From contig CAKPOO010000006.1 of assembly GCA_934169925.1 (NCBI GenBank), forward strand, positions 5,864 through 69,863: a DNA stretch of 64,000 nt, given 5' to 3'. Each line of letters begins with the position of its first letter. Position 1 is the first letter of the stretch. The translations under genes were made by a program, and so were the position numbers. This document shows positions 1 through 12,326 of the stretch, piece by piece. The notes beneath the pieces are model-generated. The model saw nothing but the letters and a program-made list of their open reading frames with translations, had not been told where the DNA came from and did no database searches. This stretch comes from an uncultured Clostridia bacterium (GTDB taxonomy: Bacteria > Bacillota > Clostridia > TANB77 > CAG-465).

Positions 1-1
1 A

Positions 2-979
2 AATACATGGAAAAAGTACATGAAAGAGCAAGCAGCAATGAAAGATGTTGTTGAAAAATACCAAGAATATAAAAAAGTAAAACAAAATATGGATGATGCA
101 AAAGAAATGCTAGAAGATCCTGATATGAAAGAAATGGCTGAAGAAGAATATTACTCATCAAAGAAAAAATTAGAGGAAATGGAAGATGAATTAAAAATAT
201 TATTGCTTCCTAAAGATGAAAATGATGATAGTAACGTTATCATTGAAATCAGAGGTGGCGCTGGTGGTGAAGAAGCTGCTCTTTTTGCTTATAATTTATA
301 TAGAATGTATACAATGTATGCAGAATTAAAAAGATGGCAAGTTGAGGTTATTGATATAAACGAAACTGAACTTGGTGGAATAAAAGAAGTATCATTTATG
401 ATTAAAGGAAAAGGTGCATATAGTAAATTAAAATTTGAAAGTGGTGTTCACAGAGTACAACGTGTGCCTGAAACAGAAGCAAGTGGTAGAATACATACAT
501 CAACTGTTACAGTAGCTGTTTTACCAGAAGTTGAAGATGTTGAAATCGAAATTAATCCAGCCGATATAAAAATGGATGTATACAGAGCAAGTGGTGCAGG
601 AGGACAACATGTAAATAAAACTTCATCTGCTGTTAGACTTACACATATACCAACAGGTATAGTTGCAGCTTGTCAAACTGAAAGATCACAATTTCAAAAT
701 AAAGATTATGCAATGAAAATGTTAAAATCAAAACTTTATGAGATGGAACAAGAAAAGAAAAATAAAGAAATTACTTCTACTAGAAGACTACAAGTTGGTA
801 GTGGTGCAAGAAGTGAGAAAATAAGAACATACAATTATCCACAAAGTAGAGTAACAGATCATAGAATAAATCTTACTATTTATCAATTAGAAAGTTTTCT
901 AAATGGTAATTTGGATGAAATGATAGAAGCTTTAATTGCAGCTGATAGAGCTGATAGATTAAAGGAAGGAAATATATAA
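2..979 (+). CDS. prfA: Peptide chain release factor 1 (5' end cut by window edge)
   Basis: RF1 reads UAA and UAG stop codons in the ribosomal A site and triggers peptidyl-tRNA hydrolysis. The reading frame is open to the first base of the window, and residues before the first ATG (position 20) match the family, so the real start lies upstream; roughly 35 N-terminal residues are missing. Counting from the ATG at 20, the PxT codon-recognition motif appears as PET within [12 protein letters not shown], and the catalytic GGQ is at residues 194-196. It is followed at once by a terminator and then the rpoB promoter, so it ends a transcription unit coming from outside. RF2 is excluded because its SPF motif is absent. 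Confidence 0.96.
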   Translation, partial: NTWKKYMKEQAAMKDVVEKYQEYKKVKQNMDDAKEMLEDPDMKEMAEEEYYSSKKKLEEMEDELKILLLPKDENDDSNVIIEIRGGAGGEEAALFAYNLYRMYTMYAELKRWQVEVIDINETELGGIKEVSFMIKGKGAYSKLKFESGVHRVQRVPETEASGRIHTSTVTVAVLPEVEDVEIEINPADIKMDVYRASGAGGQHVNKTSSAVRLTHIPTGIVAACQTERSQFQNKDYAMKMLKSKLYEMEQEKKNKEITSTRRLQVGSGARSEKIRTYNYPQSRVTDHRINLTIYQLESFLNGNLDEMIEALIAADRADRLKEGNI

Positions 980-982
980 TAA

Positions 983-1021
983 AAAAGATGACATTTTAAT
1001 TTTAAAAAATGTCATCTTTTA
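983..1021 (+). terminator. Rho-independent terminator of prfA
   Basis: Perfect 15-bp stem (983-997 with 1006-1020) carrying GATGACATTTT, with an A-rich 5' side and T-rich 3' side. It should work on both strands. It directly abuts the -35 box of the rpoB promoter. Confidence 0.9.
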
Positions 1022-1022
1022 T

Positions 1023-1051
1023 TTGACTTTAAAAAAATAATATGATATAAT
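1023..1051 (+). promoter_or_regulatory. Promoter of rpoBC
   Basis: TTGACT (1023-1028), 17-base spacer, TATAAT (1046-1051) preceded by TGA. This is a near-consensus sigma-A promoter. Transcription would start near 1058, giving a leader of about 190 bases before rpoB. Confidence 0.85.
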
Positions 1052-1163
1052 AAACAAAATATTGTTTCTTATAAGGAAATACTATGTAAACTATAATGTA
1101 AAGGATGGTTGAAAATAGTTGAAAAAGGTGTTAGATAGAAAAGCTTAAAAATATAATAAAGAT

Positions 1164-1202
1164 TCAAATTAGTTTGTGTTATGTAAACTAATTTGAGTTT
1201 TT
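1164..1202 (+). promoter_or_regulatory. Terminator-like hairpin in the rpoB leader (possible attenuator)
   Basis: TCAAATTAGTTT (1164-1175) pairs perfectly with AAACTAATTTGA (1185-1196) around a 9-base loop and is followed by G and a T-run (1198-1202). It lies between the rpoB promoter and the rpoB start, so it could attenuate transcription. I see no clear antiterminator partner. The rest of the 1052-1249 leader shows no other strong structure. Confidence 0.6.
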
Positions 1203-1249
1203 GTGCCTTATTTTCCTTGTAATTATTTATTTATTTTGGGGGTATAAAA

Positions 1250-4200
1250 ATGGTTCATGAAGTAAGAAATGGAAAAGCTGTAAGACAAAGTTTTTCAAAA
1301 ATCAAAGAAGTAATTGATATGCCTGACTTGATAGATATTCAAAAACAATCATATGAATGGTTTTTGAAATCAGGTCTTAGAGATGTTTTATCTGATGCAT
1401 CTCCAATTGCTGATTTTTCAGGTAATTTGTTTTTGGAATTTGTTGATTATAGATTAGAAGATGAAACTAAATATAGTATTGAAGAAGCAAAAGAAAGAAA
1501 TACAACATATTCTTCTAGATTACAAGTTCAAGTAAGACTTATTAACCGTGAGACAGGTGAAATTAAGGAGCAAGAAATTTTCTTTGGTGATCTACCTGTA
1601 ATGACAGAAAATGGTACTTTCTTAATAAATGGTGCAGAAAGAGTTGTTATATCTCAACTTGTAAGATCTCCAGGAGTTTATTTTACATCTGAAAGAGATA
1701 AAACTGGTAAGTTCCTATATGGTGGTACTATTATGCCAAATCGTGGTACTTGGATAGAACTTGAATCAGATTCATCTGATATGTTATTTGTAAGAGTTGA
1801 TAGAACAAGAAAAGTTCCTCTTACTACATTAATAAGAGCTTTAGGTGTAGAATCTGATAATCAAATAATGGAACTTTTTGAAGATGATTTATTAAACGAA
1901 GTTTTATACAAAGATACTGCAAAAACTCAAGATGACGCTTTACTTGAAATTTATAAAAAAGTAAGACCAGGTGAACCTTTACATGTTGATGCTGCTAAAA
2001 GCTTATTATTTGGACTTTTATTTGAACCTAGAAGATATGATCTTGCTAGAGTTGGTAGATTCAAATATAATCAAAAATTAAGTATTGCCAATAGAATTGT
2101 TGGACAAGTGGCAGCAGAAAATGTTATTAATGAAGAAACTGGTGAAATGTTTGTAAAAGCTGGTGAAGTAATAACTGAAGATGTTGCAGAACAAATAAAA
2201 CAAAGTGGAATAAATGTTGTTTATGTATTAAGAAATAATAAAAAAGTAAAAGTTATTGGAAATAATACAGTAAACATTTCTAAATATTTAGGATTTGATG
2301 TTGATCCTGAAGTTATAAAAGAAGAAGTTTATTTACCAGCATTAAAAGAATTATTAGAAGCTAATCCAGATGCTGATGAAGAAACTTTGAAAAAACAAAT
2401 AAAATTAAATAGAGAAAAATTAGTTGTAAAATGCGCAACAATGGATGATATTTTTGCGGCTATTAACTATTTCTTAAACTTTAGACACGGAATGGGTAGT
2501 GTTGATGATATCGACCATTTAGGTAATAGACGTGTAAGATGTGTTGGTGAATTATTACAAAATCAATTTAGAATTGGTCTTGCAAGACTTGAAAGAGTTG
2601 TTCGTGAAAGAATGGCAACTCAAGATCTAGATATTGCTACACCTCAAACATTAATAAATATAAAACCAATAGTTGGATCAATTAGAGAATTCTTTGGAAG
2701 TTCTCAATTATCACAATTTATGGATCAAATCAATCCATTATCAGAACTTACTCATAAAAGAAGAATTTCTGCTCTTGGACCTGGTGGTTTATCAAGAGAT
2801 AGAGCTGGATTCGAGGTACGTGATGTTCACTATACACATTATGGTAGAGTTTGTCCTATCGAATCTCCAGAAGGACCAAACATAGGTCTTATATCTTCAC
2901 TTTCTACATTTGCGAAAATTAATAGATATGGATTTATTGAAACTCCATACAGAGTAATTGATAAAACAACTGGTCAAGTTAAAGATGATGTTATATATTT
3001 AACTGCTGAACAAGAAGATAGATATATCGTTGCTCAAGCAAATGAACCATTAGACAAAGATAATAAATTTATAAATTCTAGAGTTAAAGTAAGACATAGA
3101 GATGAAATCGTAGAAATAGAAAAAGAAAAAGTTGATTTAATGGATGTATCTCCAAGACAACTTGTTTCTGTTGCAACAGCTATGATTCCATTCCTAGAAA
3201 ACGATGATGCAAAACGTGCTCTTATGGGTGCAAACATGCAACGTCAAGCAGTTCCAGTTATAAAACCTGAAAGCCCAATTGTAGGTACAGGTATAGAATA
3301 TAAAGCTGCAGTTGATTCAGGTATTGTAATTTGTGCTAAAAACGATGGTGTTGTTTCATTTGTTGATGCAAATAAAATTATTGTAGATACCAAGGTTGGA
3401 AAAGATGAATATCATCTTATCAAATATCAAAGATCTAACTCAGGAACTTGTATTAACCAAAGACCTATAGTAGTAAAAGGTGAAAAGGTTAAAAAAGGTG
3501 ATGTAATAGCTGATGGTCCTTCAACACAAAATGGTGAATTATCATTAGGTAAGAATATCTTAGTTGGATTTATGAACTGGGAAGGTTATAACTATGAAGA
3601 TGCCATCCTAATTTCAGAAGATCTTGTTAAAGAAGATGTTTTAACATCAATTCATATAGAAGATTATGATTGTGAAGCAAGAGATACAAAACTTGGACCA
3701 GAAGAAATCACAAGAGAAGTACCAAATGTTGGTGATGATGTATTAAAAGATCTTGATGAAAACGGTATCATTAGAATTGGTGCTGAAGTAAGATCTGGTG
3801 ATATATTAGTTGGTAAAGTTACTCCAAAGGGTGAAACAGAACTTACTGCTGAAGAAAAATTATTAAGAGCTATCTTTGGTGAAAAGGCAAGAGAAGTAAG
3901 GGATACTTCTTTAAGAGTTCCACATGGAGAAGCTGGTACAGTTGTTGATGTAAAAATATTTACAAGAGATAATTGTGATGAACTTGCAACTGGTGTTCAT
4001 AAAGTTGTAAGAATATATATTGCTCAAAAAAGAAAAATATCTGTTGGTGATAAAATATCAGGTCGTCATGGTAATAAAGGTGTTATATCTAGAATTTTAC
4101 CAAGAGAAGATATGCCATACTTACCAGATGGTACACCATTACAAATCGTTCTAAATCCACTTGGACTACCTTCACGTATGAATGTTGGTCAAGTTTTAGA

Positions 4201-4909
4201 AGTACATTTAGGATATGTTGCTAAATCTTTAGGTTGGAAGATTTCTACACCAGTATTTGATGGTGCTAAAGAATCAGATATTGTTGAATTATTTGAAAAA
4301 CAAGGATTACCAAAATCAGGTAAATTCCCTGTAAGAGATGGTAGAACAGGTGAATTATTTGACAGAGAAGTTACTGTTGGATATATGTACATGTTAAAAC
4401 TATATCACATGGTTGAAGATAAAATACATGCTCGTTCTATTGGACCATACTCATTAGTAACTCAACAACCTCTTGGTGGTAAAGCACAATTTGGTGGACA
4501 AAGATTTGGTGAAATGGAAGTTTGGGCTTTAGAAGCATATGGAGCTTCATATACTTTAAGAGAAATGTTAACTGTTAAATCTGATGATATTGTTGGACGT
4601 TTAAAAACATACGAAGCAATTGTTAAAGGCGAAAGTATTCCAAATCCAGGAATTCCAGAATCATTTAGAGTATTAACTAAAGAATTACAAAGTCTTGGTC
4701 TTGATTTACAAATGTATAGTAATGATAAAAAGATTGAGCTTGCTGAATCTTTTGATGATGAAGAAAATAATTCAAATATTGATACATCATTAGAAGATGA
4801 TTTAACTGTTACTGAAAATGATTTTGCTGGAATGTCAGTAGAAGAAGATGGAGAACTTGTTGATGATCAAATAGAATCAGATGATGATGCTACAGATTAT
4901 GTTGAATAA
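1250..4909 (+). CDS. rpoB: RNA polymerase beta subunit
   Basis: Catalytic-core subunit of RNA polymerase, 1219 residues. The rifampicin-binding cluster is visible from [12 protein letters not shown] (aspartate near residue 492) through [13 protein letters not shown]; residues equivalent to E. coli D516, H526 and S531 are wild type, so rifampicin sensitivity is expected. The C terminus ends in a long acidic tail of about 50 Asp/Glu-rich residues beyond the conserved core. The start is set by GGGGG at 1236-1240. rpoC follows 29 bases later. rplJ-rplL, the usual upstream partners, are absent: prfA and its terminator lie upstream instead. Confidence 0.98.
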   Translation: MVHEVRNGKAVRQSFSKIKEVIDMPDLIDIQKQSYEWFLKSGLRDVLSDASPIADFSGNLFLEFVDYRLEDETKYSIEEAKERNTTYSSRLQVQVRLINRETGEIKEQEIFFGDLPVMTENGTFLINGAERVVISQLVRSPGVYFTSERDKTGKFLYGGTIMPNRGTWIELESDSSDMLFVRVDRTRKVPLTTLIRALGVESDNQIMELFEDDLLNEVLYKDTAKTQDDALLEIYKKVRPGEPLHVDAAKSLLFGLLFEPRRYDLARVGRFKYNQKLSIANRIVGQVAAENVINEETGEMFVKAGEVITEDVAEQIKQSGINVVYVLRNNKKVKVIGNNTVNISKYLGFDVDPEVIKEEVYLPALKELLEANPDADEETLKKQIKLNREKLVVKCATMDDIFAAINYFLNFRHGMGSVDDIDHLGNRRVRCVGELLQNQFRIGLARLERVVRERMATQDLDIATPQTLINIKPIVGSIREFFGSSQLSQFMDQINPLSELTHKRRISALGPGGLSRDRAGFEVRDVHYTHYGRVCPIESPEGPNIGLISSLSTFAKINRYGFIETPYRVIDKTTGQVKDDVIYLTAEQEDRYIVAQANEPLDKDNKFINSRVKVRHRDEIVEIEKEKVDLMDVSPRQLVSVATAMIPFLENDDAKRALMGANMQRQAVPVIKPESPIVGTGIEYKAAVDSGIVICAKNDGVVSFVDANKIIVDTKVGKDEYHLIKYQRSNSGTCINQRPIVVKGEKVKKGDVIADGPSTQNGELSLGKNILVGFMNWEGYNYEDAILISEDLVKEDVLTSIHIEDYDCEARDTKLGPEEITREVPNVGDDVLKDLDENGIIRIGAEVRSGDILVGKVTPKGETELTAEEKLLRAIFGEKAREVRDTSLRVPHGEAGTVVDVKIFTRDNCDELATGVHKVVRIYIAQKRKISVGDKISGRHGNKGVISRILPREDMPYLPDGTPLQIVLNPLGLPSRMNVGQVLEVHLGYVAKSLGWKISTPVFDGAKESDIVELFEKQGLPKSGKFPVRDGRTGELFDREVTVGYMYMLKLYHMVEDKIHARSIGPYSLVTQQPLGGKAQFGGQRFGEMEVWALEAYGASYTLREMLTVKSDDIVGRLKTYEAIVKGESIPNPGIPESFRVLTKELQSLGLDLQMYSNDKKIELAESFDDEENNSNIDTSLEDDLTVTENDFAGMSVEEDGELVDDQIESDDDATDYVE

Positions 4910-4938
4910 TATATTATTTTAAGGAGGAGTTTTAAAAA

Positions 4939-7900
4939 ATGCAAGATATGGAAAATTTTGATGGATTAAGAATCGGTATTGCATCTCCAGAAAAGATCAG
5001 AGAATGGTCTAAAGGTGAAGTTAAAAAACCAGAAACTATCAACTACAGAACATTAAAACCAGAAAGAGACGGATTATTTTGTGAGAAAATATTTGGACCA
5101 ACAAAAGACTGGGAATGTTATTGTGGAAAATATAAAAAAGTAAGATATAAAGGCATAATATGTGATAGATGTGGCGTTGAAGTAACAAAGAAGAAAGTAA
5201 GACGTGAGAGAATGGGGCATATAGAGCTTGCATGCCCTGTATCTCATATTTGGTTCTTTAAAGGTATTCCTGGAAGAATGGGACTTATCTTAGATATGTC
5301 ACCAAAAGCATTAGAGAAAGTTTTATATTTTGTATCTTACGTAGTATTAGACTCTAAAGATACTACATACAAACCAGGTGATGTTTTATCTGAAAGAGAA
5401 TATAGAGAAGCAATTGAAAAATATGGTTCTGACTCTTTAAGAGTAGGCATGGGTGCTGAAGCAATAAGAGAATTATTACAAAGAGTTGAATTTGATAAGT
5501 TACAAAAAGAATTAAGAAAAGAACTTGAAAAAGCAACTGGAGCAAAAAGAGTAAAACTTATAAAAAGATTAGAAACAATAGATGCTTTTGTGAGTGCTGG
5601 TAATAGACCTGAATGGATGATACTTGAAGCATTACCAGTTATTCCACCAGATTTAAGACCAATGGTTCAATTAGATGGTGGTAGATTTGCTACTTCTGAT
5701 TTAAATGACTTATATAGAAGAGTTATAAACAGAAATAACAGATTAAAAAGATTACTAGAATTAGAAGCACCTGATATAATTGTAAGAAACGAAAAAAGAA
5801 TGTTACAAGAAGCAGTTGATGCTTTAATAGATAACGGAAGACGTGGTAGACCAATAACTGGTGCAGGTGGCAGACCTTTAAAATCTTTATCTGATATGTT
5901 AAAAGGTAAACAAGGTAGATTTAGACAAAACTTACTTGGAAAAAGAGTTGACTATTCAGGACGTTCAGTTATCGTTGTAGGTCCATCATTAAAAATTCAT
6001 CAATGTGGACTTCCAAGAGAAATGGCTTTAGAATTATTTAAACCATTTGTTATGAAAGAACTTGTAAAAAGAGGAATTGCATTTAATATAAAAAATGCAA
6101 AAAGAATGGTTGAAAGAACAGATGTAGAAGTATGGGATGTATTAGAGGATGTTATAAAAGATAGACCTGTATTATTAAACCGTGCTCCAACATTACATAG
6201 ATTAGGTATTCAAGCTTTTGAACCTGTACTTGTTGAAGGTAGAGCTATAAAATTACACCCACTTGTATGTTCAGCTTTCAATGCTGACTTTGATGGTGAC
6301 CAAATGGCTGTTCACGTTCCATTATCACCAGAAGCTGTTGCAGAAGCAAAATTATTAATGCTTGCTTCAAACAACTTACTAAAATTACAAGATGGTAAAC
6401 CAGTAGCTGTTCCATCTCAAGATATGATACTTGGTAGTTTCTACTTAACAGTTGAATTACCTGAAGAAGAAGGAAATGGAAAAATATTCTCTAACGTTGA
6501 TGAAGCAATGATGGCTTATGACCAAAAAGTTGTAGGAATGCATGCTCCAATAAAAGTAAGAATGTCTAGAGAAGTTAATGGTAAAAAATATACTGGCCTT
6601 GTTGATGCAACAGTAGGTAGATTAATATTTAATAGTTATATACCACAAGATTTAGGATTTGTTGATAGAAGTAATGAAAATTACCTAGAACTTGAAATAG
6701 GTTTTGAAGTTAAGAAAAAACAATTAGGTCAAATAATTGACAGATGTATTTCTAAACATGGTATACCAGAAACAGCAGTTGTACTTGATGATATAAAAGA
6801 AAATGGTTATAAATATTCAACACAAGCAGCTGTTACAGTATCAGTTTCTGATATCGAAATACCAAAATCAAAACCAATAATTTTGGCAGAAGCTGATCAA
6901 AAAATCGAAGGCGTTATTAAGAACTTTAAACGTGGCTTAATTTCTGATGATGAAAGATATAATGAAGTTATTAAAATATGGTCAGATGCTACTGATAAAA
7001 TACAAGCAGCTATTATGAGTAACCCAGATAAAATGAATCCAATTCAAATGATGGCATATACTGGTGCCAGAGGTAACCCAACACAAATCAGACAATTATC
7101 TGGTATGCGTGGACTTATGGCTAATACTAGTGGTCAAACAATCGAACTTCCTATTAAATCAAACTTTAAAGAAGGTCTTGACGTTCTTGAATTCTTTATA
7201 GCATCACATGGTGCTAGAAAAGGTCTTGCTGATACAGCATTAAGAACAGCTGACTCTGGTTACTTAACAAGAAGACTTGTTGATGTTAACCAAGAAATCA
7301 TTGTTATGGAAGATGATTGTGGTACACATGAAGGTTTCGAAGTTGAAGCTATCATGGAAAGTGGAGAACCAATTGAAAAATTACATGAAAGAATTGAAGG
7401 AAGATTCATTGCTAAAGATATTTTAGATGAAAACGGTAATGTAATATATGGATATAATACATATGTAACACCAGAAATTGCAGATGATATTGTTGCAAGA
7501 GGAATTACTAAAGTAACAATTAGATCAGCACTTACTTGTGAATCTATTAGAGGTGTTTGTGCTAAATGTTATGGTAAAAATATGGCAACAGGTGAACAAA
7601 TCTCAACTGGTGAAGCTATAGGTATAATAGCAGCTCAATCAATCGGTGAACCTGGTACTCAGCTTACAATGAGAACAATTCATAATGGTGGTGTTGCTGG
7701 ATCTGATATAACTCAAGGTTTACCTAGAGTTGAAGAATTATTCGAAGCTAGAAAGCCTAAGGGTGTTGCTATGGTAACAGAAATTGATGGTACAGTTTCA
7801 ATTGGTGAAAAAGGTGCTAATAAAGAAGTTATTGTAACAAGAGAAGAAGATAAGTATGTAGAAAAATACTTAATACCTTTTGGTATGTCATTAGGTGTTA

Positions 7901-8493
7901 CTGAAGGACAAAAAGTAAAAGCTGGAGACAGAATAACTGAAGGTTCTTTAGATCCACATGATATCATAAGAATAAAAGGTGAAACTGCAGTTGAAAACTA
8001 TTTAATTGATGAAGTTCAAAAAGTATATAGAACTCAAGGTGTTAATATTAATGATAAACATATTGAAATAGTTACAAGACAAATGCTTAGAAAAATATTC
8101 ATCGAAGATGCAGGTGAAACTAATTTAATAGCAGGTTCCACTGTAGATATGACAGAATATAAACAAGCAAATAAAGATGCAATTGCAGAAGGTAAAAAAA
8201 CAGCAACAGGAAAGAAAATATTATTAGGTATTACAAAAGTTGCTCTTATGACAGATTCATTCTTGTCTGCAGCATCATTCCAAGAAACAGCTAGAGTTCT
8301 TACAGACGCTGCTGTTAAAGGTAAAGTTGATAAATTATTAGGATTAAAAGAAAATGTAATAATTGGTAGACTTATACCAGCTGGAACAGGTGTTGTTAAT
8401 CCAAATAACATTGAAATAGTTGCAGATGATGATAAAAAAGACTTAGAATATAGTTCTATAAAAGAAGATTTAGTAGAAGATATTGTTGAGTAA
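4939..8493 (+). CDS. rpoC: RNA polymerase beta' subunit
   Basis: Beta' subunit, 1184 residues, carrying the active-site Mg motif NADFDGDQ at about residues 448-455. An N-terminal zinc ribbon is seen as CYCGKYKK...CDRCG and a second cysteine cluster as [13 protein letters not shown]. The bridge-helix and trigger-loop regions are intact ([20 protein letters not shown]). An AGGAGG site (4922-4927) precedes ATG at 4939. It is co-transcribed with rpoB and ends in a strong terminator. Confidence 0.98.
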   Translation: MQDMENFDGLRIGIASPEKIREWSKGEVKKPETINYRTLKPERDGLFCEKIFGPTKDWECYCGKYKKVRYKGIICDRCGVEVTKKKVRRERMGHIELACPVSHIWFFKGIPGRMGLILDMSPKALEKVLYFVSYVVLDSKDTTYKPGDVLSEREYREAIEKYGSDSLRVGMGAEAIRELLQRVEFDKLQKELRKELEKATGAKRVKLIKRLETIDAFVSAGNRPEWMILEALPVIPPDLRPMVQLDGGRFATSDLNDLYRRVINRNNRLKRLLELEAPDIIVRNEKRMLQEAVDALIDNGRRGRPITGAGGRPLKSLSDMLKGKQGRFRQNLLGKRVDYSGRSVIVVGPSLKIHQCGLPREMALELFKPFVMKELVKRGIAFNIKNAKRMVERTDVEVWDVLEDVIKDRPVLLNRAPTLHRLGIQAFEPVLVEGRAIKLHPLVCSAFNADFDGDQMAVHVPLSPEAVAEAKLLMLASNNLLKLQDGKPVAVPSQDMILGSFYLTVELPEEEGNGKIFSNVDEAMMAYDQKVVGMHAPIKVRMSREVNGKKYTGLVDATVGRLIFNSYIPQDLGFVDRSNENYLELEIGFEVKKKQLGQIIDRCISKHGIPETAVVLDDIKENGYKYSTQAAVTVSVSDIEIPKSKPIILAEADQKIEGVIKNFKRGLISDDERYNEVIKIWSDATDKIQAAIMSNPDKMNPIQMMAYTGARGNPTQIRQLSGMRGLMANTSGQTIELPIKSNFKEGLDVLEFFIASHGARKGLADTALRTADSGYLTRRLVDVNQEIIVMEDDCGTHEGFEVEAIMESGEPIEKLHERIEGRFIAKDILDENGNVIYGYNTYVTPEIADDIVARGITKVTIRSALTCESIRGVCAKCYGKNMATGEQISTGEAIGIIAAQSIGEPGTQLTMRTIHNGGVAGSDITQGLPRVEELFEARKPKGVAMVTEIDGTVSIGEKGANKEVIVTREEDKYVEKYLIPFGMSLGVTEGQKVKAGDRITEGSLDPHDIIRIKGETAVENYLIDEVQKVYRTQGVNINDKHIEIVTRQMLRKIFIEDAGETNLIAGSTVDMTEYKQANKDAIAEGKKTATGKKILLGITKVALMTDSFLSAASFQETARVLTDAAVKGKVDKLLGLKENVIIGRLIPAGTGVVNPNNIEIVADDDKKDLEYSSIKEDLVEDIVE

Positions 8494-8503
8494 GTTATAA
8501 ATG

Positions 8504-8536
8504 AAAAAGGAATCAATTAAAATTGGTTCCTTTTTT
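8504..8536 (+). terminator. Terminator of rpoBC
   Basis: AAAGGAATCAATT (8506-8518) pairs with AATTGGTTCCTTT (8521-8533) with G-U tolerance, a two-base loop and a T-run. Confidence 0.88.
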
Positions 8537-8652
8537 GTGATAATTTGTATTATTTGTATTTATTTTTGTAACTAATTTTTATTTTTATATAAAAAGATTG
8601 ATAATTTAAAAAAAGTATAATAAACTATATAATATAAATAATAGGAGTTTTT

Positions 8653-9849
8653 ATGAAAAAAAGGAATATCGTTTTATTAATTTTTCTTTGTTTGTTTTTA
8701 GGAGTCTGTATATATTTTTATGCAAATCCTACAAAATTAAAAGAAGTATATAAAAAATGTGAAGAATTTTATTATGATAAATTTGAGGAAAAAATTGATT
8801 CATATAATGAAGATTATAGGGTAAATTCTATAGATTATGCTTCAACATATTATTACTTAAAATTAAATGATGATGAAAAAATTATTTATGATTATGTAGC
8901 ATATGCTGTAAAAAATTTAAAAAATGAGATATATTTACAAAAATATGAATATGTTGATGATAAAAAAGTATCAGAGGATATTAATAAAGCAATAACATAT
9001 TTTTTACTTGATAATCCAGAAGTTTTTTACTTAAAACAAAATTATTTGATATCAACTAATTCTAGTATTTTTGGAACAAAAATTAGCTTGAAATTTGAAT
9101 ATTTAGTAGATTCAAATAAAGATCTAGAAGATAAAATTGGAACTATAAAAGAAAAAGTTGATTATATAAAATCAGAAGTTGTAAAAGATGAAACAGATCC
9201 TTATCAAATAGAATTAAAAGTTCATGATTATATTGCTAAAAATACAGAATATTACAAATACGATAATACAGATGAAATTCCAAATGAATATCATAATATA
9301 TATGGAGCTTTAGTAGAAAATAAAGCTGTTTGTGATGGCTTTGCTAAAACTTTTCAATTAATTTTAGGTAAATATGGAATTGATTCTATAGTTGTAACAG
9401 GAACTCTAGAAAATGAACCACATGCTTGGAATTTAGTAAATATTAATGACAACTGGTATAATGTTGATATAACATCAGCAAAATCAATTAAAATTGAAAA
9501 TAAAGCAATTGTAGTACATTCATATTTTAACGTAACAGATGAAACAATTTTAAAAACACATAAATTCGATAATAAAGATATACTTCCAACATGTGAAAAC
9601 ACAGAATATAACTATTATGTAAAAGAAAATAAAGTAATAAAGTTAAGCGAAAATTTTAATGAAAAAATAAAAAATATAGTAGAAAATTCTGATGAAATAT
9701 TGGAATTTTATACAACAGATTATACGAATGTGCCGGAAAAATTAGCTGTAGCAGTTGTAAAAATAAAAAATAATGGCTTTATTTTAGCTACAGATAAGGA
9801 ATATTCGTATTATAATATTTTAAATACATACATTATGGTAAAGAAGTAG
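8653..9849 (+). CDS. Membrane-anchored transglutaminase-like protein
   Basis: 398 residues. An N-terminal hydrophobic segment (residues 5-24) with preceding lysines looks like an uncleaved signal anchor, so the bulk should face outside. The transglutaminase/cysteine-protease-like core holds a plausible Cys-His-Asp triad: C227 in AVCDGFAK, H257 in EPHAWN and D272 in WYNVDIT. Such bacterial domains (related to the CYK3-type transglutaminase core) usually act as peptidases or structural modules on cell-surface polymers; the substrate here is unknown. GGAG at 8643-8646 sets the start. It stands alone between rpoC and an MFS gene. Confidence 0.75.
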   Translation: MKKRNIVLLIFLCLFLGVCIYFYANPTKLKEVYKKCEEFYYDKFEEKIDSYNEDYRVNSIDYASTYYYLKLNDDEKIIYDYVAYAVKNLKNEIYLQKYEYVDDKKVSEDINKAITYFLLDNPEVFYLKQNYLISTNSSIFGTKISLKFEYLVDSNKDLEDKIGTIKEKVDYIKSEVVKDETDPYQIELKVHDYIAKNTEYYKYDNTDEIPNEYHNIYGALVENKAVCDGFAKTFQLILGKYGIDSIVVTGTLENEPHAWNLVNINDNWYNVDITSAKSIKIENKAIVVHSYFNVTDETILKTHKFDNKDILPTCENTEYNYYVKENKVIKLSENFNEKIKNIVENSDEILEFYTTDYTNVPEKLAVAVVKIKNNGFILATDKEYSYYNILNTYIMVKK

Positions 9850-9871
9850 TTTTACTTCTTTACTTTTTCTT
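9839..9871 (+). terminator. Weak terminator overlapping the stop codon
   Basis: AAGAAGTA pairs with TACTTCTT over a short loop, followed by TACTTTTT. The stem includes the TAG stop of the transglutaminase-like gene. Confidence 0.55.
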
Positions 9872-9914
9872 GAATAATTATGTTATTTATAATAAAATAT
9901 AACTGAGGTTTTTT

Positions 9915-11168
9915 ATGGAAGAAAAATGTAAGAAAAATATAAAAATATATGCAAATTATGAAATGATTGCTTATGATTGGTTGTTTTATTATGCAATTTC
10001 AGTTTTATATATAACAATTACAAAAGGCATGAGCTTGTCAGATGTAATGATTATATCAGCTACATTTTCAATATTTTCAATGCTATTTTTCTTTATGTCA
10101 AATAAGATAATTAAAATATTAAAAACAAAAGAAAGTATAGTGCTTGGAAATTTTTGTGTAATGCTGCAAATGTTATTTTATATATTTTCAAAGAATATAA
10201 TATGGTTTATTGTAGGTAATTTTATAGGTGCACTAGGATTTTCTTTAAAAAGTGTTTCAGAAGGCAATTTAATTTACACATCTTTAAAAAAGATTGGAAA
10301 AAAAGAAGAATTTTCAAAAATAAATGGAAAGGCAAATGCAAGATATTCTTATATTAATGCTATAACATCAGCAATTTCAGGTACTCTATTTGTAATTAAC
10401 AATTATTTGCCTTTAATTTTGTGTTTAATATTTACTATTATAAGTCTTGTGTTTTCACTTTTTTTTAGTAATATACCAGAAGATGAAGGTGATGCTCAAA
10501 AAAGAAATGTAGAAAAAAATATATTTAAGATATTAAAAAGTTCAAGAATGAAAGCTTTGCTTTTTAGTGCTTTTATATTTTCAGGAATAATAGCTGTTGC
10601 AAGTAATTTATACACATCAATACTTATTAATTTTGAGATAAAAGAACAATATATAACAGTAATTGCGTGTATATCAAGTATTTTTTTAGGAATAGGTCAA
10701 AAATTATCAAGTAAAATTCAAAATGTACTAAAAAATAAAGCAATAATGGTTAATTTAGTAACGTATGGAATTGTTTTTACAATACTTGGAATGATTGGAT
10801 ATTATAATATATTGAATATTTTTACATTAAGTATTTTTATTATAATTTTAGCTATTATTGGGTTGATACAAGGAAATTATAGAATTGCTTTGAAAAAATA
10901 TTTTTTAAGTTTTACTACGCATTATAACAGAGATAAAATAATATCAACATATTATATTTTTGAATATTTAGGACAATCTTTGTTTTTGGTAATGTCTAGT
11001 GCTTTATTAAAAGTGTATACAGATTCTGTAGTTACTATAATTATTTCTCTTACATTATTGATATTATCTATTATTATTTGTGTTTACGCAGAAGGAAGAC
11101 TTGGGTTAAAACCTGAAGAATATAAAAAAGAAGAAATTAATGGATATGTGGTAAATGATAAAAAATAA
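9915..11168 (+). CDS. MFS-type membrane transporter
   Basis: 417 residues, strongly hydrophobic, with about 12 predicted membrane spans and a charged central loop (IPEDEGDAQKRNVEKN, near residue 195) separating two halves, as expected of the major facilitator superfamily. The substrate cannot be told from sequence; several clostridial relatives are annotated as multidrug or uncharacterised permeases. GAGG at 9904-9907 sets the start. It lies alone, and readthrough into rpsL is blocked by the hairpin at 11235-11269. Confidence 0.75.
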   Translation: MEEKCKKNIKIYANYEMIAYDWLFYYAISVLYITITKGMSLSDVMIISATFSIFSMLFFFMSNKIIKILKTKESIVLGNFCVMLQMLFYIFSKNIIWFIVGNFIGALGFSLKSVSEGNLIYTSLKKIGKKEEFSKINGKANARYSYINAITSAISGTLFVINNYLPLILCLIFTIISLVFSLFFSNIPEDEGDAQKRNVEKNIFKILKSSRMKALLFSAFIFSGIIAVASNLYTSILINFEIKEQYITVIACISSIFLGIGQKLSSKIQNVLKNKAIMVNLVTYGIVFTILGMIGYYNILNIFTLSIFIIILAIIGLIQGNYRIALKKYFLSFTTHYNRDKIISTYYIFEYLGQSLFLVMSSALLKVYTDSVVTIIISLTLLILSIIICVYAEGRLGLKPEEYKKEEINGYVVNDKK

Positions 11169-11205
11169 TTTTATGTAATATTAATGTAATTTTTCTTAAA
11201 AAACA

Positions 11206-11234
11206 TTGACTTATCAATAAAAATTTAGTATAAT
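11206..11234 (+). promoter_or_regulatory. Promoter of the str operon
   Basis: TTGACT (11206-11211), 17-base spacer, TATAAT (11229-11234). The predicted start (near 11241) lies inside the 5' arm of the following terminator hairpin. Confidence 0.85.
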
Positions 11235-11269
11235 AAATTTGTATAATTTTATATTATACAAATTTTTTT
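11235..11269 (+). terminator. Terminator fused to the str promoter
   Basis: Perfect 12-bp stem AAATTTGTATAA (11235-11246) with TTATACAAATTT (11254-11265), then a T-run. It terminates RNA coming from the MFS gene. RNA begun at the str promoter lacks the first half of the 5' arm and should escape. Confidence 0.75.
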
Positions 11270-11292
11270 GTTTGAAAGGAAGGTGAACTTAA

Positions 11293-11709
11293 GTGCCTAC
11301 ATTTAGTCAATTAGTTAGACATGGTAGAGAAGATAAAGTAACTAAATCTAAATCTCCTGCTTTACAAAGAGGATACAATTTAAGAAAAAAACAAGCTACT
11401 AATATTTCTTCTCCACAAAAAAGAGGTGTTTGTACAGTTGTAAAAACTCAAACTCCTAAAAAACCAAACTCTGCTTTAAGAAAAGTTGCCAGAGTTAGAC
11501 TTACTAATACAATGGAAGTAACTGCATATATTCCAGGTATCGGTCACAACTTACAAGAACACAGTGTTGTTTTAATAAGAGGTGGAAGAGTAAAAGATTT
11601 ACCAGGTGTACGTTACCATATTGTTAGAGGCGTATTAGATACTGCTGGTGTTGCAAATCGTATGCAAGCAAAATCTAAATACGGAGCTAAAAGAGCTAAG
11701 AAAAAATAG
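11293..11709 (+). CDS. rpsL: 30S ribosomal protein S12
   Basis: 138 residues, S12 of the ribosomal decoding centre. The motif [17 protein letters not shown] keeps the lysine whose change gives streptomycin resistance, and [12 protein letters not shown] keeps the second such loop, so the wild-type sensitive form is predicted. Translation starts at GTG (11293) after AAGGAAGGTGA; the protein begins [10 protein letters not shown] as in the family. First gene of the str operon (rpsL-rpsG-fusA-tuf). Confidence 0.97.
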   Translation: MPTFSQLVRHGREDKVTKSKSPALQRGYNLRKKQATNISSPQKRGVCTVVKTQTPKKPNSALRKVARVRLTNTMEVTAYIPGIGHNLQEHSVVLIRGGRVKDLPGVRYHIVRGVLDTAGVANRMQAKSKYGAKRAKKK

Positions 11710-12302
<593 letters not shown>

Positions 12303-12326
12303 TATAAAACCAAAGGAGGAAACCAT

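Noticed and set aside
8034..8516. 160-residue ORF on the minus strand inside rpoC
   Set aside because: It is a shadow of the rpoC frame with Ser/Ile-rich composition and no ribosome site.
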